Positions 6,617 through 13,124 of a stretch of DNA of 18,124 bases are shown in pieces. The notes beneath the pieces are model-generated. The model saw only the letters and a list, made by a program, of their open reading frames with translations, searched no databases and was not told the DNA's origin. The translations under genes were made by a program, and so were the position numbers. The stretch's first letter is position 1, and the number at the start of each line of letters is the position of its first letter. Source of the DNA: Betaproteobacteria bacterium (GTDB lineage: Bacteria; Pseudomonadota; Gammaproteobacteria; Burkholderiales; SG8-39); contig SHXL01000034.1 of the NCBI GenBank assembly GCA_009693345.1, positions 1 through 18,124 of the forward strand, given 5' to 3'.

Positions 6617-7672
6617 ATGGGAAAGCGGATCGCGATCGTCGGCGCGGGAGCGCTCGGCGGCTACGTCGGGGGTTCGCTCGCGCATCTGGGGCACGACGTG
6701 ACGCTGATCGACCCATGGCCCGAGCACGTCGAGACGATCCGCGCGCGCGGCCTGGAGCTCGACGGCGTCACGCCGGAAGAGAAATTCGACGTCAAGAAGG
6801 CGAAGACCCTCCACCTCACGGAGGTGCAGTCGCTCGCGAAGGCGCCGGTGGACGTCGCGATGGTGGCAATGAAGTCCTACGACACCGCCTGGGCGAGCAC
6901 GCTGATCCAGCCGTACCTCGCGGCCGACGGCTTCGTGGTGTCGCTGCAGAATTGCCTGAACGAGGAAACCATCGCCGGCATCGTCGGCTGGGGGCGCACC
7001 GTCGGCGTGGTCGCCTCGATCATTTCGGTGGACCTCTACGAGGCCGGCCGCATCCGCAGGACGGTGGCCAAGGGCGGCGACAAGCACACGGTGTTCCGCG
7101 TCGGCGAGCCGCACGGAAGAGTCACGCGCCGCGTCGAGGAACTCGCCGAGTGGCTGCGCGGCATCGACAGTTCCAAAGTCACCACCAACCTGTGGGGTGA
7201 GCGCTGGTCGAAGCTGGTGCAGAACGGCATGGGCAACGGCGTCAGCGCCGCCACCGGCCTGAGCTTGGCCGACTGCAGCCGCAACGACGCCATCCGCCGC
7301 TTCCAGATCCGGCTCGCGGGCGAAGGCGTCCGCGTCGGCCACGCGCTCGGCTACCAGATGGAGAAAATCCGCGGCCTCGAACCCGAGCGCCTCGCGCTCG
7401 CGGCCGAAGGCGATGCCGCGGCGCTGGCCGAAGCCGACGCCGCGCTGACGCCGAAAGCCGGCGCCAATCCGCGCGCCGACATCCAGCGCCCGTCGATGGC
7501 GCAGGACATCCGCAAGGGCCGGCGCACCGAGATCGACGCCATGAACGGCTTCATCGCACTCAAGGGCGCCGCGGCCGGCGTGCCCGCCCCGAGCCACGTC
7601 AGGCTGACGGAAATCGTGACGCGGGTCGAGCGCGGAGAATTGAAACCGTCCCCGGCGCTGCTGGGAGCCTGA
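6617..7672 (+). CDS. Ketopantoate reductase (PanE/ApbA) family dehydrogenase
   Basis: This 351-residue NAD(P)-dependent 2-hydroxyacid/2-ketoacid oxidoreductase has an N-terminal Rossmann fold (KRIAIVGAGALGGYVGG; G9, G11, G14). The C-terminal helical domain carries the catalytic lysine in WSKLVQN (K199, N203) and RPSMAQDIRKGRRTEIDAMNG, whose Glu (E305) and Ser-x-x-x-Asp pattern are family hallmarks. It is somewhat longer than E. coli PanE (about 300 residues), with an insertion around residues 250-285 rich in Ala and Glu. Many such paralogues do not make pantoate, and none of panB/panC is nearby, so a catabolic 2-keto-acid substrate is equally likely. Same strand as the propeller gene, separated only by repeat copy 2; no clear Shine-Dalgarno site. 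Confidence 0.9.
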   Translation: MGKRIAIVGAGALGGYVGGSLAHLGHDVTLIDPWPEHVETIRARGLELDGVTPEEKFDVKKAKTLHLTEVQSLAKAPVDVAMVAMKSYDTAWASTLIQPYLAADGFVVSLQNCLNEETIAGIVGWGRTVGVVASIISVDLYEAGRIRRTVAKGGDKHTVFRVGEPHGRVTRRVEELAEWLRGIDSSKVTTNLWGERWSKLVQNGMGNGVSAATGLSLADCSRNDAIRRFQIRLAGEGVRVGHALGYQMEKIRGLEPERLALAAEGDAAALAEADAALTPKAGANPRADIQRPSMAQDIRKGRRTEIDAMNGFIALKGAAAGVPAPSHVRLTEIVTRVERGELKPSPALLGA

Positions 7673-7696
7673 CGCGCGCGTGCGAAGGGCCGGTAC

Positions 7697-7870
7697 TTAG
7701 GGCTTTACTGCCGGCGCCGCAGGATTCAGCCCGTTCCAGATCTCGGAAAGCTTGCGCGGCAGTTGCAGCACATCGAACGGCTTGACGAGGACCCCTGCGG
7801 CCCCGGGTAATTTCAAGCTCTTGGCATCGGGCAGGCCGGGTGCCCTGCCCTCTCGCAACTCCGCATTGTT
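7697..7870 (-). pseudogene. C-terminal fragment of a CheY-like response regulator
   Basis: The open frame of 57 codons has no start codon. Its second half, LPGAAGVLVKPFDVLQLPRK, matches beta-strand 5 and helix 5 of receiver domains, with the conserved Lys-Pro pair (KPF) at residues 30-32, followed by a short helix LSEIWNGLNP and the end AVKP. The preceding LPDAKSLK resembles the loop before strand 5. The phosphoacceptor Asp and the first two thirds of the domain are absent; upstream is a TGA and unrelated sequence. It is a relic and cannot be a working regulator. Confidence 0.55.
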
Positions 7871-7955
7871 TCAGATCACCGGCGTGAAGCCCATCCCCCA
7901 TTCGCCCCCGCCGTACGTAGTGATTTTCCTTATCCGCCGCGGCTGCGGAGCGGCG

Positions 7956-8295
7956 CTAGTTACACGATCCCTCGCGCGCGGCCTCGCCGCTTGCCTTTTG
8001 CCGCTCCTGCGCCCGCTGCTTGTATTTGGCAACCTCGATCCAGGCCGCTGCGGACACCGCCTCCATGCGCATGACTTCCCTGGAGGCCCCGTCCTCCGGG
8101 TAACTCCAGGCGGGCGCGCGCCTCGCGCAGTTCCGCTTCGGTCTTCGTCGCCATCGCCAGCAGTTCGCCGAGCTCGACAGACGCGCAGACTTTCAGGGGC
8201 GGGGGCGGCCACTGCAGGTAGATCACCAGCCCTTCCGCCGCCGCGGCGATACCGACCGCCACCCAAAAGGCATTTTTCTGCAGAAGGGTCACCAT
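7956..8295 (-). pseudogene. Small membrane-anchored protein broken by a one-base frameshift
   Basis: The N-terminal part, MVTLLQKNAFWVAVGIAAAA and on to about residue 64, has a single transmembrane segment (residues 8-28), then a periplasmic or coiled helical part (ELLAMATKTEAELREARARLE). After this the original frame turns into low-quality Gly/Arg-rich sequence. One base over, the frame continues sensibly as YPEDGASREVMRMEAVSAAA then WIEVAKYKQRAQERQKASGE and ends at 7956. Removing one base near 8103 would restore a 112-residue protein. It starts 8 bp after the Bug gene on the same strand, so it was co-transcribed with it. I do not recognise a family. A sequencing indel is a real alternative to a mutation. 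Confidence 0.6.
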
Positions 8296-8303
8296 GGCTG
8301 ATT

Positions 8304-9299
8304 CTAGTCTTCCAGCTTGATGTTCTGCTTCGCGACGATCTCGCGACGCAACGCAAGTTCGAGCGCAGCTTTCTGCGCGAAGGCCTCGGGCGTGCCGCCA
8401 TCGACGATCGAACCGCCGTCGGCAAGGCGCTTCCTGCTCTCCGGGTCGTTCAAGGCTTTTACGGCGGCCTCATGGACACGCCTCACGATGGGCTGAGGCA
8501 AGCCAGCCGGACCAAGCAGGCCGTACCACGCCATGTTGTTGGCCTCCTTGAGGCCGACCTCCGCGAACGTGGGCACACCCGGCAGCGCGTCGATACGCAT
8601 CTGCGCCATTACCGCCAGCGCGCGCACCTTGCCCGAGCGGATGTGCGGCAGCGCAGATGGCAGGTTGTCGACCAGTGCGTCGACCTGGCCCGCGAGGGTG
8701 TCGTTCATCGCCGGCCCGGCGCCCCTGTAGGGGATGTGCACCACGAACGTCTTTGTCAGCATCTTGAACAGCTCGAAGTCGAGATGCGAGAGGCCGCCCG
8801 AGCCGGAGGACGCATAAGAATATCGGCCAGGATTTTTCGCAAGCAGCGCAACGAACTCCTTCATGTCCTTCGCCGGCACCTTCGTTGGATTGACGATCAG
8901 GACATTGGGCACGTCAACCAGGTTGATGATCGGCGTGAAATCCCGGGCGGCGTCGTAGGAGATTCGGGGATTGGTGGCCGGATTGGTCGCCATGGTCGAA
9001 ACGGTCGCCATGCCCAGCGTGTAGCCGTCGGGTGCGCTCTTCGCCACGAGGTCTGCGCCGATGGTGCCGCCACCGCCGCTCCGGTTCTCGACGATGACGG
9101 GTTGTCCCAGGTCGCGGGTCATCCTGTCGGCGACGATGCGCGCAACAATGTCCGTGGTGCCGCCGGGCGCGAAAGGCACGACGAGCCGTATCGGTTTCGT
9201 CGGATAGCCCTGCGCAAGCGCGTCCATGGGAAGGGTGAACGCGCCCGGCAGCCCGATGCCAAGCGCAACAAGAGCAAGCAGCGTGTCGCGTCTGTTCAT
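8304..9299 (-). CDS. Bug-type TTT transporter substrate-binding protein (second copy)
   Basis: The 331-residue periplasmic receptor has a signal sequence with MNRRD at its start, cleaving near DALAQ. Then follow YPTKPIRLVVPFAPGGTTDI, VENRSGGGGTIGADLVA, APDGYTLGMATVST, VHIPYRGAGPAMNDTLAGQV and LPGVPTFAEVGL, all typical of the family. The start at 9299 is chosen over 9332 because a GGGGGG sequence lies a few bases upstream and the signal peptide starts there. It is only distantly similar to the first Bug protein, so the two probably bind different ligands. Neighbours are an HpxZ/AtzH-like gene about 200 bp upstream and the broken membrane protein downstream. I see no gene in the spacer 9300-9499. 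Confidence 0.92.
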   Translation of the reverse strand: MNRRDTLLALVALGIGLPGAFTLPMDALAQGYPTKPIRLVVPFAPGGTTDIVARIVADRMTRDLGQPVIVENRSGGGGTIGADLVAKSAPDGYTLGMATVSTMATNPATNPRISYDAARDFTPIINLVDVPNVLIVNPTKVPAKDMKEFVALLAKNPGRYSYASSGSGGLSHLDFELFKMLTKTFVVHIPYRGAGPAMNDTLAGQVDALVDNLPSALPHIRSGKVRALAVMAQMRIDALPGVPTFAEVGLKEANNMAWYGLLGPAGLPQPIVRRVHEAAVKALNDPESRKRLADGGSIVDGGTPEAFAQKAALELALRREIVAKQNIKLED

Positions 9300-9499
9300 C
9301 CGATCCCCCCAGTCAGTACAGGACGAGTCCAAGCCTTGGATGACCGTTTCACGCCAGGAGCGGCGAACGGAGAACCCTAACGACCCCGGGCGGCAACTAG
9401 CCTACCCTGAATGCCCGCATCGGGTCGGAGGCGGTCATTCAACGATCCCCAAGAAGGTGCAGTCATGCCGTCCGGTATCCACAACGACCCGTTCCCGGA

Positions 9500-9883
9500 T
9501 CAATTGGCTAGCGTGAAATCCGAAACATGGGCCGAAACGATGCGCCAGCCCTCCGGCATACGCACCCAGGTCTGGCTTTGTCGGCTTATGCCCAAAAATC
9601 CGGGACGGTTGTACTCAGCGTCAGCGGTGGCAAAGTTCTCGCCAAAGGCTGTGATCACCGTGCGCCCGCGCGTGCGTTCAATGCCTCTGATGTTGCGACC
9701 GCGGCGGAAGGCCGAGATCGCGGCATGGCCATAGAGACTGCCGTTCGGGCCGTAGCGCAACGTCTTGTCGCTGCGCCAGAACATCTCGTCGAGCGCATCA
9801 AGATCGTTCATCGCGATTGCTCGATCATAACGATCAAGATTCGCAGCGATTTCCGCGACGACAGTGGGATTGTCAATTTTCAC
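9500..9883 (-). CDS. hpxZ: AtzH/HpxZ-like NTF2-fold protein
   Basis: The 127-residue protein with a GTG start matches the AtzH-like/DUF3225 group (NTF2/SnoaL fold), including HpxZ of oxalurate breakdown. Supporting stretches: IDNPTVVAEIAANLDRYDRA, DALDEMFW, TLRYGPNGSLYGHAAISAFR, TRGRTVITAFG and SRQSQTWVRMPEGWRIVSAH. The length is normal. In other genomes this protein accompanies an AtzE/AtzF-type amidase and works in oxalurate, cyanurate or allantoin breakdown, but no amidase is present here. The gene is on the same strand as the second Bug receptor. No strong ribosome site is seen; GTG fits the family start 'MxIxxPxVVAE'. The hpxZ name is by similarity only. Confidence 0.82.
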   Translation of the reverse strand: MKIDNPTVVAEIAANLDRYDRAIAMNDLDALDEMFWRSDKTLRYGPNGSLYGHAAISAFRRGRNIRGIERTRGRTVITAFGENFATADAEYNRPGFLGISRQSQTWVRMPEGWRIVSAHVSDFTLAN

Positions 9884-9929
9884 GATTATGAATCCACGTT
9901 ATGAGGGATGCTGTCCACAGTTCCCCGGT

Positions 9930-10176
9930 TTAGGAAAGTGCTGGCAACCGCTTGGAGTCGGAATCAGGGGCCAACCGGCCATATTTTGCACTCCCGTCCG
10001 GAAGGTGCCGGGATGCCTTCGTGAGGCCCATGGCCTTCAACTCGTCCGTTAGCATGCTGCGGGAAAGGGGATTTGGATAGAGCGTGACGGACTCATAGGG
10101 CAAGCCCAGTTCCTCAAGCGCCCCAGGCGACGCGGGTGCCGGAGCTGCGGGGCCACGAGTAGAGCTTTATCGTCAT
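9930..10176 (-). pseudogene. Frameshifted, truncated glutathione S-transferase
   Basis: The ATG at 10176 has a very good ribosome site (AGGAGG five to six bases upstream). The start reads MTIKLYSWPRSSGTRVAW, a typical GST N-terminus, then a C4 run on the plus strand (10121-10124) puts it out of frame. Dropping one base restores ALEELGLPYESVTLYPNP, the expected GST continuation. After that the similarity ends: SRSMLTDELKAMGLTKASR and beyond do not look like GST, and TAA follows at 9930. So both a frameshift and loss of the rest of the gene occurred. The rest of the spacer between 9884 and 10364 holds this relic, the one at 10262 and nothing else I can support. Confidence 0.6.
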
Positions 10177-10261
10177 GCATGCCTCCTGCAAACGCGGCTT
10201 GACCGGTGAAGTCCAAGGCGCTGAAACTCCGTCATTACGCGCGTTCCTGAGGGACTCACCA

Positions 10262-10354
10262 ATGCAGATCGCGTTTTACGCGCCGCTCAATCCTTCGGCG
10301 CTGTGGCTGCGGCGCTTGCGCGATTCCCGGGGGGGCAGCCCGGCGAAATCCTAG
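10262..10354 (+). pseudogene. Possible N-terminal stub of a glycosyltransferase
   Basis: A 30-codon frame starts MQIAFYAPLNPS with a GAGGGA ribosome site upstream. 'M.IAFYAPLK.P' is a common opening of GT4-type glycosyltransferases in Betaproteobacteria, but the rest (ALWLRRLRDSRGGSPAKS) is unlike them and a TAG follows. A short spurious frame is the alternative explanation. It lies just before the convergent DUF4124 gene. Confidence 0.25.
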
Positions 10355-10364
10355 AGCCCGGCGC

Positions 10365-10745
10365 TTATTTGCCCCCGGCGTCCTCGTCCTCGAGCTTGTC
10401 GTTGCAGCGCGTGGACGTGACGGTGGTGTTGCCTTTCGCGGTCTTCACCACCTTCGACACGGTGAAGCACCTTTTCTCCGGCTCCTCGGCAGGTTTGCCC
10501 GTTGCCGGGCCCTGGCTGGCGGTTGCAGATGGTTGGGCCGGGGCCGGCGGCGCTGGCGGCGGCACCTTGATGGCCGGCGCAACACTGGTCCGGCCGGTGA
10601 CCACCCCGGCATCGGTCTGCCCGATCAGGTGGCATTCCTTGCCCGAGTAGGTGATCTTGCCGGCCGCGTCCCTGCATTTGTACATTCCCTGCGCCGGGGC
10701 TGCGGTACAGACCAGCCAGGCGAGAAACGCGACCAGAAATTTCAT
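10365..10745 (-). CDS. Secreted DUF4124-domain protein
   Basis: The 126-residue exported protein has a signal peptide at residues 1-19 (MKFLVAFLAWLVCTAAPAQG). The mature N-terminus MYKCRDAAGKITYSGKECHL is a DUF4124 core (Tyr-Lys-Cys, 'G.I.YS...C'), usual in small cell-envelope proteins of Beta- and Gammaproteobacteria. A Pro/Ala-rich linker (residues 61-90) leads to a Cys-containing C-terminus, KRCFTVSKVVKTAKGNTTVT. Four mature cysteines (C24, C38, C93, C114) could form disulfides. The start at 10745 is chosen because of the signal peptide and GGAG six bases upstream; a longer frame to 10817 has no such support. Function is unknown. Confidence 0.85.
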   Translation of the reverse strand: MKFLVAFLAWLVCTAAPAQGMYKCRDAAGKITYSGKECHLIGQTDAGVVTGRTSVAPAIKVPPPAPPAPAQPSATASQGPATGKPAEEPEKRCFTVSKVVKTAKGNTTVTSTRCNDKLEDEDAGGK

Positions 10746-10937
10746 GAAAACTCCAAGCTTTTGATTTGATTGACCGATCACTCTAAACGCTGTATAACGG
10801 CTGGGCAGGATTCTCAAGCAGTGAAAAGGCTGGTCAGGTAAGCGTCCGCGCTGTGCTCATCAGGTCCATCTCTTCCTTGATTTTCCGCAGGGCAAACAAA
10901 CCGCCCTTACTTTCAATTAATTTCAAGGAACAGAGAC

Positions 10938-11141
10938 ATGAGTACAGGTACCGTTAAGTGGTTCAACGACGCCAAGGGTTTCGGCTTCATCACGCCGGAC
11001 GACGGCGGCAAGGACCTTTTCGTGCATTTCTCGGCCATCCAGGGCGGCGGCTTCAAGTCGCTCAAAGAGAATGACAAGGTGCAATTCGACATCGGCCAGG
11101 GCGAAAAAGGCCCGAACGCCACCAACGTCAAGCCGGTCTAG
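10938..11141 (+). CDS. cspA: CspA-family cold-shock protein
   Basis: The 67-residue single cold-shock domain binds single-stranded RNA or DNA and melts RNA structure. RNP1 is KGFGFI (residues 13-18) and RNP2 is LFVHF (27-31); the start MSTGTVKWFNDAKGFGFI and end GPNATNVKPV are standard. AAGGA lies 8-9 bases upstream of the ATG. An intrinsic terminator follows at 11164-11185. The upstream spacer (10746-10937) is divergent with the DUF4124 gene. Whether it is cold-induced cannot be told from the sequence. Confidence 0.97.
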   Translation: MSTGTVKWFNDAKGFGFITPDDGGKDLFVHFSAIQGGGFKSLKENDKVQFDIGQGEKGPNATNVKPV

Positions 11142-11163
11142 TAAGCCCGATCAGCTGATAAAG

Positions 11164-11185
11164 AGCCCGGGCAACCGGGCTTTTT
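11164..11185 (+). terminator. Intrinsic terminator of the cold-shock gene
   Basis: A perfect 7-bp stem AGCCCGG/CCGGGCT with a GCAA loop is followed by a run of five T. It lies 22 bp after the cold-shock stop codon. The GCAA tetraloop type is usual after csp genes in Betaproteobacteria. A near-identical hairpin is at 15316-15340. Confidence 0.9.
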
Positions 11186-11198
11186 CAATTCGGAACCT

Positions 11199-11531
11199 AT
11201 GAGCATCCCCATCCTAGAACGCAAGCGTTACATGGTTGGCAAGTACGAAATCATCGCCAAGCCATTTCCCTATTCGGCGCACATGTTCCGCTATACCGTG
11301 TTCGTCGACGGACGGCGCATCGGCGCGATGGCCAGCGTGCCGTCGGAATCCGATTGCCTGTTCATGGAAAAGCCGCCGATCGTGCCGCCGCTCGTTCCCT
11401 ATCAGGCGGTGTACCGTCCCGGGCGCCCCAAGAAAGGCGCCCCGCCGCGCGTCGCGGTCGATGCGCTCACGCCGCCACGCGAAGAACTGCCGCACGGCAT
11501 GGCGTTCCCCCAAGCATCCGACGAAAGCTAA
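11199..11531 (+). CDS. Small conserved hypothetical protein
   Basis: The frame codes for 110 residues. The core KYEIIAKPFPYSAHMFRYTV then FVDGRRIGAMASVPSESDC looks like a small beta-sheet protein; the C-terminal 45 residues are Pro/Arg-rich and probably disordered. No signal peptide or membrane segment is present. The start could also be Met-12 at 11232 (MVGKYEIIAKP); neither has a strong ribosome site. It lies just after the csp terminator, so it needs its own promoter or readthrough. I do not recognise a family or function. Confidence 0.65.
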   Translation: MSIPILERKRYMVGKYEIIAKPFPYSAHMFRYTVFVDGRRIGAMASVPSESDCLFMEKPPIVPPLVPYQAVYRPGRPKKGAPPRVAVDALTPPREELPHGMAFPQASDES

Positions 11532-11547
11532 TTTACTGGCTCGGAAA

Positions 11548-11904
11548 ATGCGTCGGGCTCGGACCCCGATCTTCCTTTGCCTCGCCGCCCTGCTTTCCGG
11601 TTGCGGCGGTATCAATCTGTGGCCGTTCGGCGAGCCGCGCGCGACTGAGGCGAGCCGCAAGCCGGCCAATGCCGCGGAATACCAGTGCGAGGGCGGCAAG
11701 CAGTTTTACGTTCGCACGCTGGACGCCGGCGCGGTCTGGCTGATCGCGCCCGACCGCGAAATCCGCCTCGAAAAACTGGCCGGCTCCACGGGCACGGCCT
11801 ACGGCGTCGGCAAGCTGCGGCTGGAACTCGCCGAGCAGGGCGCCACGCTGCTCGATCCGCCGGCGCAGTACCTCGGCTGCAAGCGGGCAGGCGCCCGGTC
11901 CTAG
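11548..11904 (+). CDS. MliC-like lipoprotein (putative C-type lysozyme inhibitor)
   Basis: The 118-residue lipoprotein has a signal ending in a lipobox, LSGC, with C19 as the lipidated residue. Residues 44-113 (AEYQCEGGKQFYVRTLDAG, EIRLEKLAGSTGTAYGVGK, LRLELAEQGATLL and a final LGCK) follow the MliC/PliC pattern: paired cysteines at the ends, a conserved Ser-Gly loop, and a Tyr. This family blocks C-type lysozymes in the periplasm. The usual Lys of the second inhibitory loop ('SKG') reads AEQG here, so activity is uncertain. The start lies in the 5' part of repeat copy 3, which codes for residues 2-10. It lies 16 bp after the preceding gene. Confidence 0.75.
   Translation: MRRARTPIFLCLAALLSGCGGINLWPFGEPRATEASRKPANAAEYQCEGGKQFYVRTLDAGAVWLIAPDREIRLEKLAGSTGTAYGVGKLRLELAEQGATLLDPPAQYLGCKRAGARS
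11553..11575. repeat. Dispersed 23-bp repeat, copy 3, inside a signal-peptide coding region
   Basis: TCGGGCTCGGACCCCGA followed by TCTTCC differs from copy 1 at two positions. It codes for RRARTPIFL at the start of the MliC-like lipoprotein. The 5-bp arms TCGGG/CCCGA are kept. Confidence 0.7.
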
Positions 11905-11916
11905 CCGATCACGGTC

Positions 11917-12417
11917 GTGGCGCAAGGGATGTCCGGCCCGCTCACCCGCCTCGGCAGCGCCGTGGGCGCGCTGCTCAAGGAACGCAAGCACACGATCGCC
12001 GTATCCGAATCCTCCGCCGGCGGGCTGATCAACGCCGCGCTGGTGGCGGTGCCGGGCGCATCCGCGTACTACCTCGGCGGCGGCGTGATCTACACGGTGG
12101 CGGGCCGCACCGCCCTGCTCGGCATCGGCAAGCAGGACGTGACCGGCATGCGCTCGGCGAGCGAGCCCTACGCAAAGCTGCTGGCGCAACGGGTGCGGAC
12201 CAACCTGGCGACGACCTGGGGGTTGAGCGAGACCGGGGCCGCCGGCCCGGCGGGCAACCGCTATGGCGACGCGCCGGGGCACGCCTGCATCGCGATCAGC
12301 GGGCCGGTGGAGGCCGTGATCACGGTCGAAACCGGCAGCGCCGACCGCGAAGGGAACATGTGGGAGTTCGCGCGCCGCGCGCTGGAACTGCTGGAAGCCT
12401 GTTTGCGCAAGTCCTGA
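11917..12417 (+). CDS. CinA C-terminal-domain nicotinamide-nucleotide amidohydrolase
   Basis: The 166-residue stand-alone CinA-C/PncC-type protein hydrolyses nicotinamide mononucleotide in pyridine nucleotide recycling in the family. HTIAVSESSAGGLINAAL (active-site Ser loop, residues 25-42), YYLGGGVIYT (51-60), and SETGAAGPAGNRYGD (104-118) are the three conserved blocks. In the second block the family usually has a Lys five residues after the Tyr, and here it is Arg64 (YTVAGR), so activity should not be assumed. The start is uncertain: GTG at 11917 or ATG at 11929, neither with a properly spaced ribosome site. It is 12 bp after the lipoprotein gene, so probably co-transcribed. Confidence 0.9.
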   Translation: MAQGMSGPLTRLGSAVGALLKERKHTIAVSESSAGGLINAALVAVPGASAYYLGGGVIYTVAGRTALLGIGKQDVTGMRSASEPYAKLLAQRVRTNLATTWGLSETGAAGPAGNRYGDAPGHACIAISGPVEAVITVETGSADREGNMWEFARRALELLEACLRKS

Positions 12418-12454
12418 CAAAATGCAGTAATTCTTCGAACTTCAAAGGAATCCC

Positions 12455-13051
12455 ATGATCGATCTCTACGCCGCCGCCACCTCCAACGGTATTCGCGCGC
12501 GCGTCGCGCTCGAGGAATGCGGCCTGCCCTACACGCTGCGCCCCGTGGACCTGGCCAAGGCAGAGCACAAGACCCCGCAATTCCTCGCGATGAACCCCAA
12601 CGGGCAGATCCCGGTGATCATGGACCATGACGGCCCGGGCGGCAGGCCGCTGACGCTGTCGCAGTCCACCGCGATCCTGGTCTACTGCGCGGAGAAATCC
12701 GGCAAGTTCCTACCCAAGGATGCCGCCGTGCGCGCGGCGACGCTGCAGGCGCTGATGAGCGCCTCGACGGACGTGACGCCGCTGTTCGGCGCTTTTTTCC
12801 TCGTCCGCAACGCCAAGGAGCCGCACGCGCCGACGGTGCAGCTGCTCAAGGACAGGGTGCGCGGCATGTTCCAGGTCTGGGATGCATCGCTCGCGAAGAG
12901 CAGGTATTGCGCCGGCGACGAGGTGACGATCGCGGATTTCTCCCTTTACGCGGGATTTGCGCGCATCAAGGGCGCGGCGCCCGACATCGTGGAGGGGCTG
13001 CCGAACGTCGCCCGCTGGGCCGAGGCGATGGGCGCGCGTCCGGCGATCTAG
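12455..13051 (+). CDS. Glutathione S-transferase
   Basis: The 198-residue cytosolic GST has a thioredoxin-like N domain: MIDLYAAATSNGIRARVALE, cis-Pro P53 in NGQIPVI, and the glutathione gamma-Glu contact Q70-S71 in LSQSTAILVYCAE. The helical C domain includes CAGDEVTIADFSLYAGFARI (N-capping/Asp motif) and ends ARWAEAMGARPAI. AAAGGA lies 7-8 bases before the ATG. The stop TAG (13049-13051) is followed in frame by RALKF and another TAG. 'ARPAxQRALKF' is a usual GST ending, so a CAG to TAG change may have clipped six residues. The loss is unlikely to harm folding. Probably of the bacterial Nu/beta-like type; substrate unknown. Confidence 0.93.
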   Translation: MIDLYAAATSNGIRARVALEECGLPYTLRPVDLAKAEHKTPQFLAMNPNGQIPVIMDHDGPGGRPLTLSQSTAILVYCAEKSGKFLPKDAAVRAATLQALMSASTDVTPLFGAFFLVRNAKEPHAPTVQLLKDRVRGMFQVWDASLAKSRYCAGDEVTIADFSLYAGFARIKGAAPDIVEGLPNVARWAEAMGARPAI

Positions 13052-13124
13052 CGCGCGCTGAAGTTCTAGAGTCGATGCAGCCGGTCAGCTACCGCGCGCT
13101 GGGTGATTTCCTCAGGGAACCCTG

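Noticed and set aside
6509..7597. 362-codon open frame on the minus strand
   Set aside because: Antisense of the ketopantoate-reductase-like gene; composition typical of shadow frames.
7871..7915. Minus-strand tail reading YGGGEWGMGFTPVI
   Set aside because: It looks protein-like and ends at a stop next to the receiver fragment, but I could not link it to any family and the upstream frame is not coding.
7752..9380. 542-codon open frame on the plus strand
   Set aside because: Antisense of the Bug receptor and the frameshifted membrane protein; no recognisable domain.
10746..10817. Longer start for the DUF4124 protein and a promoter-like TTGAGA/TATACA pair
   Set aside because: The signal peptide and ribosome site support the start at 10745; the promoter boxes have a 15-bp spacing, too short to call.
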